From Streptomyces albipurpureus (GTDB taxonomy: Bacteria > Actinomycetota > Actinomycetes > Streptomycetales > Streptomycetaceae): a stretch of 64,000 nt of DNA. The position numbers and the translations under genes are program-made. The notes under the pieces are model-generated. The model did no database searches. It saw only the letters and a list, made by a program, of their open reading frames with translations, and was not told the origin of the DNA. The stretch's first letter is position 1, and every line of letters begins with the position of its first letter. The stretch lies in contig NZ_JAMQAW010000042.1 of assembly GCF_023701525.1 (NCBI RefSeq), positions 62,001-126,000 of the forward strand, read 5' to 3'. Shown one piece after another: positions 8,574-17,198 of the stretch.

Positions 8574-9239
8574 ATGATGAGGTGGGTTCCACGGAAGACA
8601 GGCAACCGGAGCCGGGGCTTCGGCCTGCGCAGAGGCCCTGGCAGCAGACGCCTCGTGACCTTGGCGACTGGCGTGGCCCGCTGGCGTAGGGACCCGGCGC
8701 AGGGCGATCTCATCAAAGAGTGCGAGAGGCTGCTCGCCGATCTGCCAGTCCCGACGCCGTTCAGCGTTGAGGCGCTGGTGAAGAACATGGAGCAGGTGCT
8801 GAAGCGCCGGATTCAGCTGGTGCCCTTCGATGATCCTGACGGTGGGCTGGGCACGGCCTGCGGGCTTCGGATCAAGACGCCGGAGTTCACGATCGTGCTC
8901 TACCGGCGCCGGTCCAGTCGCAACCAGACCGAGCACATCATTCTCCACGAACTGGCGCACGAGTGGCTGGACCACGGATCTACCCTGACCCCTGACGAGA
9001 TCGAGCGATACGTCCCTGAGCGCATCCGGGAGGAAGTGCTTCGACGCTTCTCCTCGGTTTTCGTCCAGGGGCGCGTCAACTACGACAGCCCCGAGGAGCA
9101 GCAGGCCGAAATGTCGGCATCCCTGATCAAGCGGCTGGCCCGCCGCACGAAGTTCGTCGGGGACGACATGGTCAGCCTCCTTGAGTCCTCGCTGTCCCAC
9201 CCCGTGGCTCCGCCGCGTCGAGGTGGTCGCCGGCCATGA
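8574..9239 (+). CDS. ImmA/IrrE-family metallopeptidase
   Basis: The HELAHEWLDH sequence is the HExxH zinc-protease signature of ImmA/IrrE proteins, which cleave repressor-type regulators in mobile elements and stress responses. The protein is about 221 residues from the ATG at 8574, which has a strong GGGGGAGG site six bases upstream. An in-frame ATG at 8478 would add the translated tandem repeat and has no ribosome site. The next gene, a multi-pass membrane protein, overlaps by four bases. This ImmA plus MAB_1171c-like arrangement is, as I recall, common in Streptomyces and is usually annotated as a toxin-like or regulatory pair. A natural substrate is the HTH regulator at 11.6-12.5 kb, but that is inference. 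Confidence 0.85.
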   Translation: MMRWVPRKTGNRSRGFGLRRGPGSRRLVTLATGVARWRRDPAQGDLIKECERLLADLPVPTPFSVEALVKNMEQVLKRRIQLVPFDDPDGGLGTACGLRIKTPEFTIVLYRRRSSRNQTEHIILHELAHEWLDHGSTLTPDEIERYVPERIREEVLRRFSSVFVQGRVNYDSPEEQQAEMSASLIKRLARRTKFVGDDMVSLLESSLSHPVAPPRRGGRRP

Positions 9240-10471
9240 GCGACGGCGTGCTCGACTTCTTCCGCTATCTGACCGCGGGGGTGATGACCCTCATCGCCGT
9301 ATGGCGATTCCCGGCGGTCAGGTACGGCGACGCCCATCGTCGAGCTCTCTGGGGCGCCTACGCGGGATTCGCCGTGGCCTTGTGGCTCTACACCCCCGCC
9401 CTGAAGCTGGCAGTGGACCGCATTCCCCTGGTCGACCTGAGCGCACTGATGCGGCACTTCGCCAGCACCGCGGCCATCATCGGGGCCCTGACCTACGTTG
9501 CGACCAGCTACGGCAAGAGCACTGAGGAGTTGGTGCCCCGGCACGTCGCGGTCTCCCGCTGGATCGCCCGCGCGGCCTACAGAGCGGGCGCCGTCGGCGT
9601 GGTGCTCCTCACCGTCCTGTTCTTAACCGTGGTAGACCGCCCCAGACAGAGCGAGGACTTCCTCACGGATCACGCCGGAGAGTGGGGCGCCGCAGCCTAC
9701 ATGACGGTTTTTTACTTCTTCCCGCTCGTCACCACGGCGGTCTGTGGATTCCAGTGGTCACGAGGTGCGCGGGCAGCCGAAACGACCAGCATGCGCATCG
9801 GTCTCCGGCTGATGGGAATTGCGATGTGGATGGGGCTCGTCCACACGGTGGCCCGCATCGCCATTGTGTGGGCAGCGGTGCTGTTCCCGCTGAGTGATTC
9901 CCTGGTGGAGACAATGATCGATCTCACGGCAATGTGGATGAACCTGCTGTTCCTGATCGTCGCGGTGGGAGCGAGCATCCCCACCACCAGTGCGGCCACC
10001 GCGCGCTGGAAAATGCTGAAGACCCTCTACCTGCTTCACCCGCTCTGGTTCGACCTGGTGAAGGCATTCCCCGGAACGAGCCTCTACCCGCCGGAGTCGC
10101 GCCTGGCGGAGCTGACGCACACACGTGTACCAGGTGACGTACGCCTGGACCGATGGACCCAGGACATCGCCGACGCCTGCGAAAGGCTGAGGTACTACGC
10201 ACCTGAAGGCCTGCTGTGGGCTGCGGAGGATGCGACCGAATCGTGCTCCGACCCTGAGCCGGCCGCCGAGGCCTACTGGATCGCGGCCGCACTCCGGGCC
10301 GCCACCTCCACGAAGCCCAGCCAGTACGCGACCGCGCCGCTGCGGGAGAAGCCTTTCGTTGACACGAATAGCGAAGCGGCCTGGCTCATTCGGGTGAGCA
10401 CCGTATATGCGCACATTACCCCGGCCGACGCCCAAGATCTTCTCCGTCAATCCGTAGAACTGGAATCGTGA
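9236..10471 (+). CDS. MAB_1171c-like multi-pass membrane protein
   Basis: A 411-residue protein with about seven hydrophobic segments in its first 260 residues, including stretches near residues 10-25, 38-55, 75-90, 115-135 and 225-245. A soluble C-terminal domain follows, with the sequence LHPLWFDLVKAFP and a repeated Arg/Trp helix. This matches the actinobacterial family commonly annotated as MAB_1171c putative transporter, whose biochemical role is not known to me. Its start overlaps the ImmA-like gene by ATGA, so the two are co-translated. The pair is likely a membrane-linked regulatory unit; transport itself is not shown by anything in the sequence. Confidence 0.75.
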   Translation: MSDGVLDFFRYLTAGVMTLIAVWRFPAVRYGDAHRRALWGAYAGFAVALWLYTPALKLAVDRIPLVDLSALMRHFASTAAIIGALTYVATSYGKSTEELVPRHVAVSRWIARAAYRAGAVGVVLLTVLFLTVVDRPRQSEDFLTDHAGEWGAAAYMTVFYFFPLVTTAVCGFQWSRGARAAETTSMRIGLRLMGIAMWMGLVHTVARIAIVWAAVLFPLSDSLVETMIDLTAMWMNLLFLIVAVGASIPTTSAATARWKMLKTLYLLHPLWFDLVKAFPGTSLYPPESRLAELTHTRVPGDVRLDRWTQDIADACERLRYYAPEGLLWAAEDATESCSDPEPAAEAYWIAAALRAATSTKPSQYATAPLREKPFVDTNSEAAWLIRVSTVYAHITPADAQDLLRQSVELES

Positions 10472-10752
10472 TCGCCCTGGTACTGGAACCCGAAATCCTA
10501 TCCTGCCCGGCGGGTGAACGAGCGCTGAGATGGGGGGAATTGGTGACGTAAACGCGCCCGGGATGCATGGTCGAGCCATTCGGTGCGGACAGTATTTCCC
10601 GAGTCCGCAGAATGGCAGCTAGTGCCTTGGGTCAGGCTGTGGGTGGCGTCGGCTCCGCCCCGTAGGCACCACCCGTCCCCGACACGCAGTCGCCGGGGAC
10701 GGACGCCGTCCAATACGGACGGTGCCCAAATTCTCAGTAATGGAGTATCTGC

Positions 10753-11382
10753 ATGTCTCACCGCACCGGCATCGTCCTCGACTTCGGAGGCGTGCTCACC
10801 ACCCCGCTGCTGCCCGCAGTGCTCGCCTTCGAGCAGCGCGAGGGGCTTCCGCAGGGCGCCTGCCTCACTGCCCTGTACAAGGACGAGACGGGCGTCCGGA
10901 TTACCAGCGACCTGGAGCGCGGAGCGGTCTCCCAGACCGAGTGGAACGAGTTCGCCGGCAAGATGCTGGGCGTGTCCCCTGACGGCCTGATGGGCCGCAT
11001 CTTCGGTGACCTCCGCCCTGAGCCGCGGCTGATCGACGCGGCCGCTGCGGCGAGGCGAGCCGGGATCAAGGTGGGCATCCTGTCCAACAGCGTGGGCCTC
11101 GCCCCCTGGGACCTGTACGACGGCTACGAGCTCGACAAGCTGTACGACGCCGTGGTGATCTCGGAGCACTACCAGATGCGCAAGCCCGACCCCGAGCTCT
11201 TCGAGATCACGCTCAAGCAGATGGACATGCCTGCTGACCAGTGCGTCTTCGTCGACGATACCGAGGCCTACGTGAAGGCGGCGGAGCAGCTCGGGTTCGC
11301 AGGGATACACAACAAGGACCCCCATCAGACGGTCGCCGAGCTTTCGAACCTGCTCGGTGTGGACCTTAGCGCTGCCCCGTAG
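10753..11382 (+). CDS. HAD-superfamily hydrolase
   Basis: A 209-residue protein with the four haloacid dehalogenase motifs: motif I LDFGGVLTT near residue 9 (nucleophile Asp; the second Asp of DxD is replaced by Gly, as often in the DFGG subgroup), motif II GILSNS, motif III KPD, and motif IV FVDDT. The length and helical cap fit subfamily IA, which includes small-molecule phosphatases and dehalogenases. The loss of the general acid in motif I makes phosphatase activity uncertain. GGAG lies 8-11 bases before the ATG. A long hairpin follows immediately, so this gene ends its transcription unit. Confidence 0.85.
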   Translation: MSHRTGIVLDFGGVLTTPLLPAVLAFEQREGLPQGACLTALYKDETGVRITSDLERGAVSQTEWNEFAGKMLGVSPDGLMGRIFGDLRPEPRLIDAAAAARRAGIKVGILSNSVGLAPWDLYDGYELDKLYDAVVISEHYQMRKPDPELFEITLKQMDMPADQCVFVDDTEAYVKAAEQLGFAGIHNKDPHQTVAELSNLLGVDLSAAP

Positions 11383-11405
11383 TCGGTCGACGGGCCAGAG
11401 CACAC

Positions 11406-11453
11406 GACCTCCGGTCCCGGACCTTCCTACAGGAAGGCCCGGGACCGGAGGTC
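11406..11453 (+). terminator. Long terminator hairpin after the HAD gene
   Basis: The 15-base arms GACCTCCGGTCCCGG (11406-11420) and CCGGGACCGGAGGTC (11439-11453) are exact complements. After one mismatch a further six-base inner stem CCTTCC/GGAAGG closes on a TACA loop. There is no T-tract, typical for Streptomyces. Confidence 0.9.
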
Positions 11454-11646
11454 TGCGCTTCGGCGCCCGAGCGAGCGTCTGGCGCCGGCCCGTGGCTTGG
11501 AGCGGGCGGCTCGCCGACTGGTGCGTCCCGATCAAGGGCTCAGCGTGCGTTCCGCAGGTAGGGATGCTGCTGCAGCGGATCAGACATGAGCGCGTTCACC
11601 GGACCCGCCGACTGCGTGCGAAATCCGGCTGGGGCAGCGGCCAGTG

Positions 11647-12528
11647 TCAGGATTCGCCTTCTACACCAGGCAGTTTGTGCTTGAGCTCGCTGACGACCTC
11701 GTTGATCTTGGCCATCATCTCGGCTGACAGGCCGGCGTGATTGCCGCGGGCAGCCAGACCCAGGATCTGACCTTCGTGAATCGAACCGAGGAAGCGGACG
11801 GCTTCGAGGAGCTCACGTGCCGCGGGCCCTACTTCGGCGTCGTCTTGGAAGAGGGAGGCATCGACGTCGAGAGCGTGAGCCAGGCCGGTGCGTACCGAAT
11901 CCGAGACGTCGGTGATAGCGCCGACGCGGAGCGCGGCGATGTCGTCGGCCGTGGTGCTCGGGACGCCGCCGTGCTCGTTGACGGCCTGCGCGATTTGCTC
12001 ATCGGACGGAGGCGTCCGGCCGGTGTACCCGTGCTCCAGAAGGTAGTTGATCTTCTCCCCGGCAGTGTGGGGTGAGGACGTCCGTTCGTCTCGCGAAAGA
12101 GCGGCGGGACCTTCTCCGAACGAGACGTCTTGGGCGGCCAGCAGCGCTTTCTCCGTCACGCCGTAGGCGTGCGCGAGCAGACCCACGTACGCGTCCTGGA
12201 GCCGGCGTCGGCCGGATTCCGCGTTGCTGATGGGGACGCGGCTGGTCCCTAGGACTGCGGTGGCCTGCGCCACGCTGAGGCCGGCGTCGCAGCGCAGGAG
12301 CTGCAGGTCCGCTGGACCGTCATGGGGGAAGAGTTCGTCGAGTGGCTGATCGAGTGCCTTGGCGATCTTTGGGAGCTTCTCACCCTTGGGGAACTCCTCG
12401 CCGCTCTCCCATCGCGCAACAGTCGGGCCGCCGACGCCCACACCCGCGTGCGCGCCGAGCTGCTTCTGGGTGAGCTCTTTACCGCGTCTGATAGCGCGCA
12501 CCTTGCTGCCATCGAACTGGCGGGGCAC
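11647..12528 (-). CDS. Triple-HTH regulator (two XRE domains plus EspR-like domain)
   Basis: A regulator of about 293 residues. I choose the GTG at 12528 because AGGAG lies five bases before it; longer readings to 12633 lack one. Domain order: a first XRE helix-turn-helix (residues ~8-60, VRAIRRGKELTQKQLG), a second XRE domain (~75-125, SVAQATAVLGTSRVPISNAE), and a third segment (~155-235) resembling the EspR/ParH-type HTH of actinobacterial regulators (INYLLEHGY...IAALRVG). The tail is helical and may dimerise. It stands alone on the minus strand close to the ImmA-like protease, a pairing in which the protease often inactivates the repressor. An imperfect palindrome 80-105 bases upstream of the start is a good candidate for its own operator. 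Confidence 0.8.
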   Translation of the reverse strand: MPRQFDGSKVRAIRRGKELTQKQLGAHAGVGVGGPTVARWESGEEFPKGEKLPKIAKALDQPLDELFPHDGPADLQLLRCDAGLSVAQATAVLGTSRVPISNAESGRRRLQDAYVGLLAHAYGVTEKALLAAQDVSFGEGPAALSRDERTSSPHTAGEKINYLLEHGYTGRTPPSDEQIAQAVNEHGGVPSTTADDIAALRVGAITDVSDSVRTGLAHALDVDASLFQDDAEVGPAARELLEAVRFLGSIHEGQILGLAARGNHAGLSAEMMAKINEVVSELKHKLPGVEGES

Positions 12529-12608
12529 ATGAACTCCTGGCGGGGTGGTGGTCTGGATGACCTTGACGACGATCACTGCACCATAACGCCAAGCGGCTTG
12601 ATCGATCC

Positions 12609-12633
12609 ATGCATCTAACGTACGTTTATGCAT
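12609..12633. promoter_or_regulatory. 25-bp imperfect palindrome, candidate operator
   Basis: The outer half-sites ATGCAT (12609-12614 and 12628-12633) flank an inner AACGTACGTT palindrome (12617-12626). It lies upstream of the divergent HTH regulator in a gene-free gap. The symmetric AT-rich form is unlike the surrounding DNA and suits a dimeric HTH protein. Confidence 0.55.
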
Positions 12634-12947
12634 CAGACCTGGTGGGTGGGGCGCTGTGTCGCAGGTTGATCTTACGCCCTGCCTATTTCATCGTTGAACT
12701 ACCTGTCCCTCGGGGGCGGGTTCACCGTTGCTCGGCCGCTAAGTGGCCTGGGGCCGTGAATGGCCGGGTCTGGTTGGTCAGTCCCCGAACGGAGATCTGG
12801 ATGAGTATTGGATTAGCACGCTCTCGCTCGCATGCCCGCTCCCCGGGTGGGAACGGTTGAGGCCCGCTGCTTCGAGGCATGTGTCGTAGCCAATACGGCC
12901 CCTGGCATCGCAAACCTCCCGGATCTCGCATATGAAGGAGCGCACCG
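12634..12947. other. Gene-free intergenic stretch
   Basis: No supported gene. The only clear functional site is AAGGAG at 12935-12940, serving the gene at 12948. Promoters for both the HTH regulator (leftward) and that gene (rightward) must lie in this gap, but I cannot assign -10/-35 boxes. Confidence 0.4.
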
Positions 12948-13466
12948 ATGATCCACCCTCATCCAGAAGCGTCCAGCTCTGACGAGTTCAAAGGCTTCGA
13001 CGAAGCCCGGCGCATCATGTGGTGCCATGAGGCTCGTACCCGCGTGTACGAGCGGTTCAAGCAGACGAGCTTCATCGGTGACGCAAACGCAGCAGCGGTC
13101 CACGTCGACAACACCGCGAGGGTAGACCGCGTGTTCCTCGTGGCATTCGACAAGGCCGGCCAGCAGGTCGGCGTCGACACGCTCTACATCGACGAGCCGG
13201 ATCAACACCTCGACATCGCATCCGAGTTCGACCACGACTTCACCGGCATGGATGTCTTACAGGACTCTCAGCTTGACCAGGTCATCTCTCGCGAGAACGG
13301 CTGGGTGGTCGACCTGAAGGTACTGCGCGAGTACGAGCCCTTGGCCGATCGCCGGGCCACGCAGCGCGCGGTGTTCCTGGCGCATCTGCAGGACATGGTG
13401 AGGAACGGCGCCGTCCGTGGATTCCTGTTTGGTCAGGGTGAGTCCGGTGACGCTGATGCGGCGTGA
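12948..13466 (+). CDS. Hypothetical protein, 172 aa
   Basis: The ATG at 12948 is preceded by AAGGAG. The protein is acidic and soluble, with an N-terminal helix rich in Glu and Arg, a middle beta-rich part (RVFLVAFDKAGQQVGVDTLYID) and a C-terminal helix. No signal peptide, membrane segment or catalytic motif can be seen. It is a single-gene unit closed by a hairpin about 20 bases after the stop. Function unknown. Confidence 0.6.
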   Translation: MIHPHPEASSSDEFKGFDEARRIMWCHEARTRVYERFKQTSFIGDANAAAVHVDNTARVDRVFLVAFDKAGQQVGVDTLYIDEPDQHLDIASEFDHDFTGMDVLQDSQLDQVISRENGWVVDLKVLREYEPLADRRATQRAVFLAHLQDMVRNGAVRGFLFGQGESGDADAA

Positions 13467-13485
13467 GATTCGACGGCCTCGTACT

Positions 13486-13527
13486 TCAGGCGACCTGGCC
13501 GGCCAGGCCGTCGGTGGGGTCGCCTGA
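13486..13527 (+). terminator. Hairpin after the 172-aa gene
   Basis: TCAGGCGACC (13486-13495) pairs exactly with GGTCGCCTGA (13518-13527), with TGGCCGGCCA forming a second small palindrome in the loop. Confidence 0.6.
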
Positions 13528-13990
13528 TCTCCGACGCTGTTGCAGTGCTGTACTTCCGCAACCGGGGGTCGGTGCGGCTGATCCTGGCGTCGAACCCGGT
13601 CCGAGTGCTCTGTGGGGAGGCATACCAAGGACCGGCTCACGCCGGTCCCGGGTGACTCCTCGCGGCGAGCCCAACAGGGCCACGCGGTTCGTCTCGACAC
13701 CGTCGACTTCCAGGAGTGGCGACCATGGGCACGCCGGAGCGTACGACCTCGCGGTCCCGTTCCACCGCTGCCGCGCCGGCGCTACCGCGGAGAGACCACG
13801 CCCCGGCAGGCCCTGAGGGGAGTCCCTGCCGCGCCGTCCAGCGTCTGGATTCGGCCGGGTTTGGGATCGCGGCCCTCGTCCCTACCCGGTGGGCGGCACC
13901 ACGCTCCTGCTCCGGATGGCGTCCGGTCCATGAACGGGAGGTCGAGCGCTGTCGCAGGGGAGTAGAGCCCTCTACCTGAGAAGACGACGA
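13528..13990. other. Gene-free stretch
   Basis: Reading frames here are Arg/Pro-rich and lack ribosome sites. I see no coding signal, RNA gene or repeat. It separates the plus-strand hypothetical gene from the convergent LysM gene. Confidence 0.4.
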
Positions 13991-14020
13991 TGCCCTGACT
14001 GCCTCGTGGCGGTCAGGGCA
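13991..14020 (-). terminator. Hairpin ending the LysM gene
   Basis: TGCCCTGAC (13991-13999) pairs with GTCAGGGCA (14012-14020). It lies about 46 bases past the stop of the minus-strand LysM gene and is the obvious terminator for it. Confidence 0.7.
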
Positions 14021-14065
14021 TCGAATCAGGCTCGGGGCCCACGGCAGTTCCGTCCCGCCGGGTCG

Positions 14066-14623
14066 TCACACCTGCGGGACGAGCATCGAAGCCCCCGCGT
14101 AGATGAGATCCGGATTCTGGATCTTGTTCGACTCGGCCAGAATACCGATCGGCACCCCCGTCGCCCCCGAGATCGCGGTCAGCGTATCGCCTGGCTCGAT
14201 GGTGTACGGCTTCACCTTCGACGTAGGCTTCTCCGCGGCCGGTGCGCCCGATCCGTTGAGCTTGTACTCGTCGCCGCGACCGGGTGATGGATCCTGACTT
14301 GCGCCTCTCTCGTCATGCTTCCCCGTGCCGTTCTCGCTCGGCTGCTGGGCACTGCCGCCCCCGTCGTTCTTCTCGCCGGGATTCCCCGGCGCCTCGACCG
14401 GCGCGTGATTGCCCCGTATTGCCTGGATGAAGCCACCGTCGGACGTCGCGAGCTGCGTCAGGCCCCACCCGGCGAAAAGCGCCGCTCCGCCCACCATGAC
14501 GCTGGCGGCGATAACGGGTCCGTTACCAAAGCCCATCGGGCCGGCGGGACTCCTGGCAGCTGCTCTCTTCTGCGCCGACGGTTTCAACGCCGTCCCCACC
14601 GGCCTCTGAACCGTAGCTTTCAT
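14066..14623 (-). CDS. Membrane-anchored LysM domain protein
   Basis: About 185 residues from the ATG at 14623; the in-frame upstream ATG at 14662 has a poorer context. The order is a basic N-terminal tail, one transmembrane helix (GPVIAASVMVGGAALFAGWG), a Gly/Ser/Asn/Glu-rich extracytoplasmic linker, and a C-terminal LysM repeat (YTIEPGDTLTAISGATGV to the end). LysM binds peptidoglycan sugars, so the protein should tether to the cell wall from the membrane. In a conjugative element it could support transfer machinery or wall remodelling, but no hydrolase domain is fused. It is one of only two minus-strand genes in the left half. Its upstream gap contains the GCGATAAG motif shared with the transfer operons. 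Confidence 0.85.
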   Translation of the reverse strand: MKATVQRPVGTALKPSAQKRAAARSPAGPMGFGNGPVIAASVMVGGAALFAGWGLTQLATSDGGFIQAIRGNHAPVEAPGNPGEKNDGGGSAQQPSENGTGKHDERGASQDPSPGRGDEYKLNGSGAPAAEKPTSKVKPYTIEPGDTLTAISGATGVPIGILAESNKIQNPDLIYAGASMLVPQV

Positions 14624-14708
14624 CCCTGTCTCAACTCCCTTTCGAATGGCGCAATCAGTCATCCATGTCCGACGCCGTCATTCTACTCGTAGTCCAATCG
14701 GAGTTGAT

Positions 14709-14716
14709 GCGATAAG
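14709..14716. promoter_or_regulatory. GCGATAAG motif upstream of the LysM gene
   Basis: GCGATAAG lies in the gap before the LysM gene, close to a GGTAGCCCG that also has a near-match (AGTAGCCCG) upstream of the RNA polymerase-like gene. On the minus strand a TAGAAT hexamer, close to the actinobacterial -10, follows. See the finding on the shared motifs. Confidence 0.4.
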
Positions 14717-14823
14717 GGGTTGAATGGTAGCCCGAATCGTGCCCAATAGGCCCCGGTGGCCCCCCTGAGTCGCCGACCGTCAGACCGCCAGCCAGTCATA
14801 CCGAACGAAGGAACCACACCGCC

Positions 14824-15723
14824 ATGGCCAACTACTCCATCTCCGCCGGCCGAATCGCCGAGGGCAAGAACGTCTTCATCCGCGGGAAGCTCGGCTTCGC
14901 CGTACTCGCCCGCCTCATCGAGGGTGCCGAGCTCGTCGCCAGCGACCAGCGCAAGACGAACAACGGCATGAACCCCATCGGCAGGCCGCACACCACTGTG
15001 ACGATCACTCACGCCGAGGTCCAGTTCGCCGATCCGAACAACCCCACCCTCGAGGAGCAGTTCGTCTTTGAGCGCCGATACGACTCCCCGAAGCGGCCCG
15101 AAACCGGATCCAACTACTCCATCGACTCCAAGGGCAGCACCCTGCCGGTCATCCTGATCCCTTCTCCCAAGGGTGACGGCACCTACGACCAGGACGAGTC
15201 CGGTCAAGAGCTCGCGCAGGGCCTCGACGTCACGCTCGTGCTGCGCACCTACAAGCCGAAGAACTTCAACAACCGGGGCCTGGCCCTCGAACAGGTGGTC
15301 GTTCACGAGACGCCGCGCTACTACAGCGCCGGTGGCATCGACCAGGCTGAGCTGGCTGCGCGTGGCATCGTGCTCAACGGGACGCCGCGCCCCGTCCAGG
15401 TCGCTCTCGCACCTGCCGCCGCAGTCCCGGTGGCGACCGAGGTCGAGGACGGCCTGTCCTTCCCGGCCCCGCAGCCGACGTCCGCACCTGTGGCCGTGGC
15501 CGCGCCGGCTCCGGTTCAGAGCGCCCCGGCGACCGCCGCTGGTGCTCCTGCTCCTGTCCCCGCTTCGGCTCAGCAGGAGACCCTGGAGCAGAAGCTCGCG
15601 CGTCTCGAGTCCGAGAACGCCTCCCTCAAGGACGCCGGTTCGGCCGTGGGCTCGCCCGTGGGACCCGGACCCTGGGACGGCTCCGGCCCGGCACAGCAGG
15701 CGGGGATCACCTACCAGGGCTGA
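14824..15723 (+). CDS. Hypothetical protein, possible ssDNA-binding (OB-type) role
   Basis: A 299-residue protein with two parts. Residues 1-185 are beta-rich and compact, containing GKNVFIRGKLGF, TVTITHAEVQF and DVTLVLRTYKPKNFNNRG. The pattern resembles an OB-fold single-strand binding protein, although I cannot prove the fold. Residues 195-260 are an Ala/Pro linker, followed by a short coiled coil (LEQKLARLESENASL) and a Gly/Pro tail. Domain-linker-tail is also the plan of SSB proteins. It is followed by a textbook terminator and then by a prim-pol-like gene, consistent with a replication role. That role is inference. Confidence 0.5.
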   Translation: MANYSISAGRIAEGKNVFIRGKLGFAVLARLIEGAELVASDQRKTNNGMNPIGRPHTTVTITHAEVQFADPNNPTLEEQFVFERRYDSPKRPETGSNYSIDSKGSTLPVILIPSPKGDGTYDQDESGQELAQGLDVTLVLRTYKPKNFNNRGLALEQVVVHETPRYYSAGGIDQAELAARGIVLNGTPRPVQVALAPAAAVPVATEVEDGLSFPAPQPTSAPVAVAAPAPVQSAPATAAGAPAPVPASAQQETLEQKLARLESENASLKDAGSAVGSPVGPGPWDGSGPAQQAGITYQG

Positions 15724-15742
15724 TCCCCGTTGACCACCGACA

Positions 15743-15786
15743 GGACCCCCGTACTCGCATCCGCGCAGTACGGGGGTCCCGTTTTT
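15743..15786 (+). terminator. Rho-independent terminator with T-tract
   Basis: GGACCCCCGTACT (15743-15755) pairs exactly with AGTACGGGGGTCC (15767-15779), followed by CG and TTTTT (15782-15786). This is one of only two terminators in the window with a true T-run. Confidence 0.95.
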
Positions 15787-15826
15787 CTCCTCCCCTCCTG
15801 ACCCGATCGAAAGTGCGCGTCCCACG

Positions 15827-16873
15827 ATGACCCCAGCCGACCCTCACGCCTGGTTCCCGCAGTTCTACGGCAACCCCGCGATCCGCACGCTCGCCAGTGC
15901 CTGTCGGTGGACCATCTCCGGACAGATCGGGGAGGAGACCCCCGGCGATCCCACCAAGCCGCCGAAGCGCAAAGCCCCGATCGACGTACGCCACCTGCTG
16001 GACGGATGCACGTCCAGCTGCCAGCACGCCGGCCCACTGCGCGGAGCCTTCGCCCTGGACGAGACCTGCCTGCTGACCCTCGACGAACTCACCACGGCGA
16101 TTCCGAACGCTGCGAACAACGCTTTCTACCTCCAGGCCCAGACTGACGGGCTGCTCGTCCTCGACATCGAGGCCGACTGTCCGCCAGGTACGGCCACAGA
16201 CCTGCTGCGGCTGCCGGGCAGCCTCTACTCGGAGCTGTCGATGTCCGGCCGGGGTTTCCATCTCGTCATGCCGCTGCCGAAGAACTTCCACGACTTCCCT
16301 GTAGCCGCCGGCAAGCGCGTCCTGCGCGAGGAACACGGCTGGTACGAGCTGCTTCTGGACCATTGGACAACCTTCACCCGCCAGCCGGTACCCGATCACA
16401 CGGTCGCCCACATCAACGCGGCGACTGCCGCGCCGGCCTTCACCTCCATCGAAGACCTCTACGCGCAGCTGGCCGCGAACGCCAGCGAGAGCTCCGGTGC
16501 TTCAGCATCGGCGGTCGACACCGCAAAGGACATGCCCGACATCCCCTACTCGCAGGCCATCGTTGAGCAGACCCTGGCCAGTGCGCGCCACCAGCTCCGA
16601 GATCCCAGCGACTTCAACCACGACATGTCCCGCTGGGAGTTCTCGGTTCTCGCCTCGCTCTACGGCTGGATGCGGACGCAACTGCGCGCCTACAGCGCCC
16701 TCGGAGTCGAGTACTCGGCCGGCGAAACCGCGTGGTTGCTCTACAAGGCGGCGCTCGACGTCATCCCTGCGCGCCCCAAGCACAACGAGCGGCGCAACGG
16801 CCGGCCCTTCCTCCTCGACCGTGCGGCTGCGCTCGTGGCCGACCGCGAGGCCCGTTCCTCGTCGACCGGCTGA
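15827..16873 (+). CDS. Prim-pol-like (archaeo-eukaryotic primase) protein
   Basis: A 348-residue protein whose first 160 residues resemble the prim-pol domain of plasmid and phage primase-polymerases. A strand with acidic residues, GLLVLDIEAD (~109-118), stands where the metal-binding DxD/E lies. About 20 residues later comes SELSMSGRGFHLVM (~135-148), matching the family pattern ExSxSGxGxH. Two Cys near residues 61-65 may bind zinc. The C-terminal half is helical (SRWEFSVLASLYGWMRTQL) and could be a primase C-terminal helical domain. No helicase is fused, but separate helicases lie nearby. It would make primers or copy template for the element. The start at 15827 has no strong ribosome site. 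Confidence 0.7.
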   Translation: MTPADPHAWFPQFYGNPAIRTLASACRWTISGQIGEETPGDPTKPPKRKAPIDVRHLLDGCTSSCQHAGPLRGAFALDETCLLTLDELTTAIPNAANNAFYLQAQTDGLLVLDIEADCPPGTATDLLRLPGSLYSELSMSGRGFHLVMPLPKNFHDFPVAAGKRVLREEHGWYELLLDHWTTFTRQPVPDHTVAHINAATAAPAFTSIEDLYAQLAANASESSGASASAVDTAKDMPDIPYSQAIVEQTLASARHQLRDPSDFNHDMSRWEFSVLASLYGWMRTQLRAYSALGVEYSAGETAWLLYKAALDVIPARPKHNERRNGRPFLLDRAAALVADREARSSSTG

Positions 16874-17198
16874 CCCTCTAAGCCCGTCCCTGCTACCGCT
16901 GCTGCTTCTGTTCCTGGTTCATCCGCTGCTTCTGGCAGCGAGTGGGGTGGGTGACCGTTATCGCGACGGGGCCGATCACAGGCGGGAACAGTGCTGAATC
17001 GCGCGGAGCGCGATCGGGTGGCGATGGGCAGCGGGGCTCCATCGCGACCTACGGCGGGAGTGCAGGTCCCAGCCGGGTTCCGACGGCTCGGCACGCGCCA
17101 CAGGACCGTTCACGGCCTATGCGAACCCGGCGTCGCCGGGAGCAGCAGCGCCCTCCTCCGTCGTCTCGTCCTCTCCCACGCACAGAAAAGACAACGAC
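16874..17198. other. Gene-free leader before the MoxR gene
   Basis: No gene is supported. Short Leu-rich or Arg-rich frames lack ribosome sites and family resemblance. The stretch presumably contains the promoter for the MoxR-vWA transcription unit, but no -10/-35 pair is clear. Confidence 0.4.

Noticed and set aside
13716..13979. Short plus-strand frames between two hairpins
   Set aside because: Arg/Pro/Ser-rich shadow-type frames with no ribosome site.
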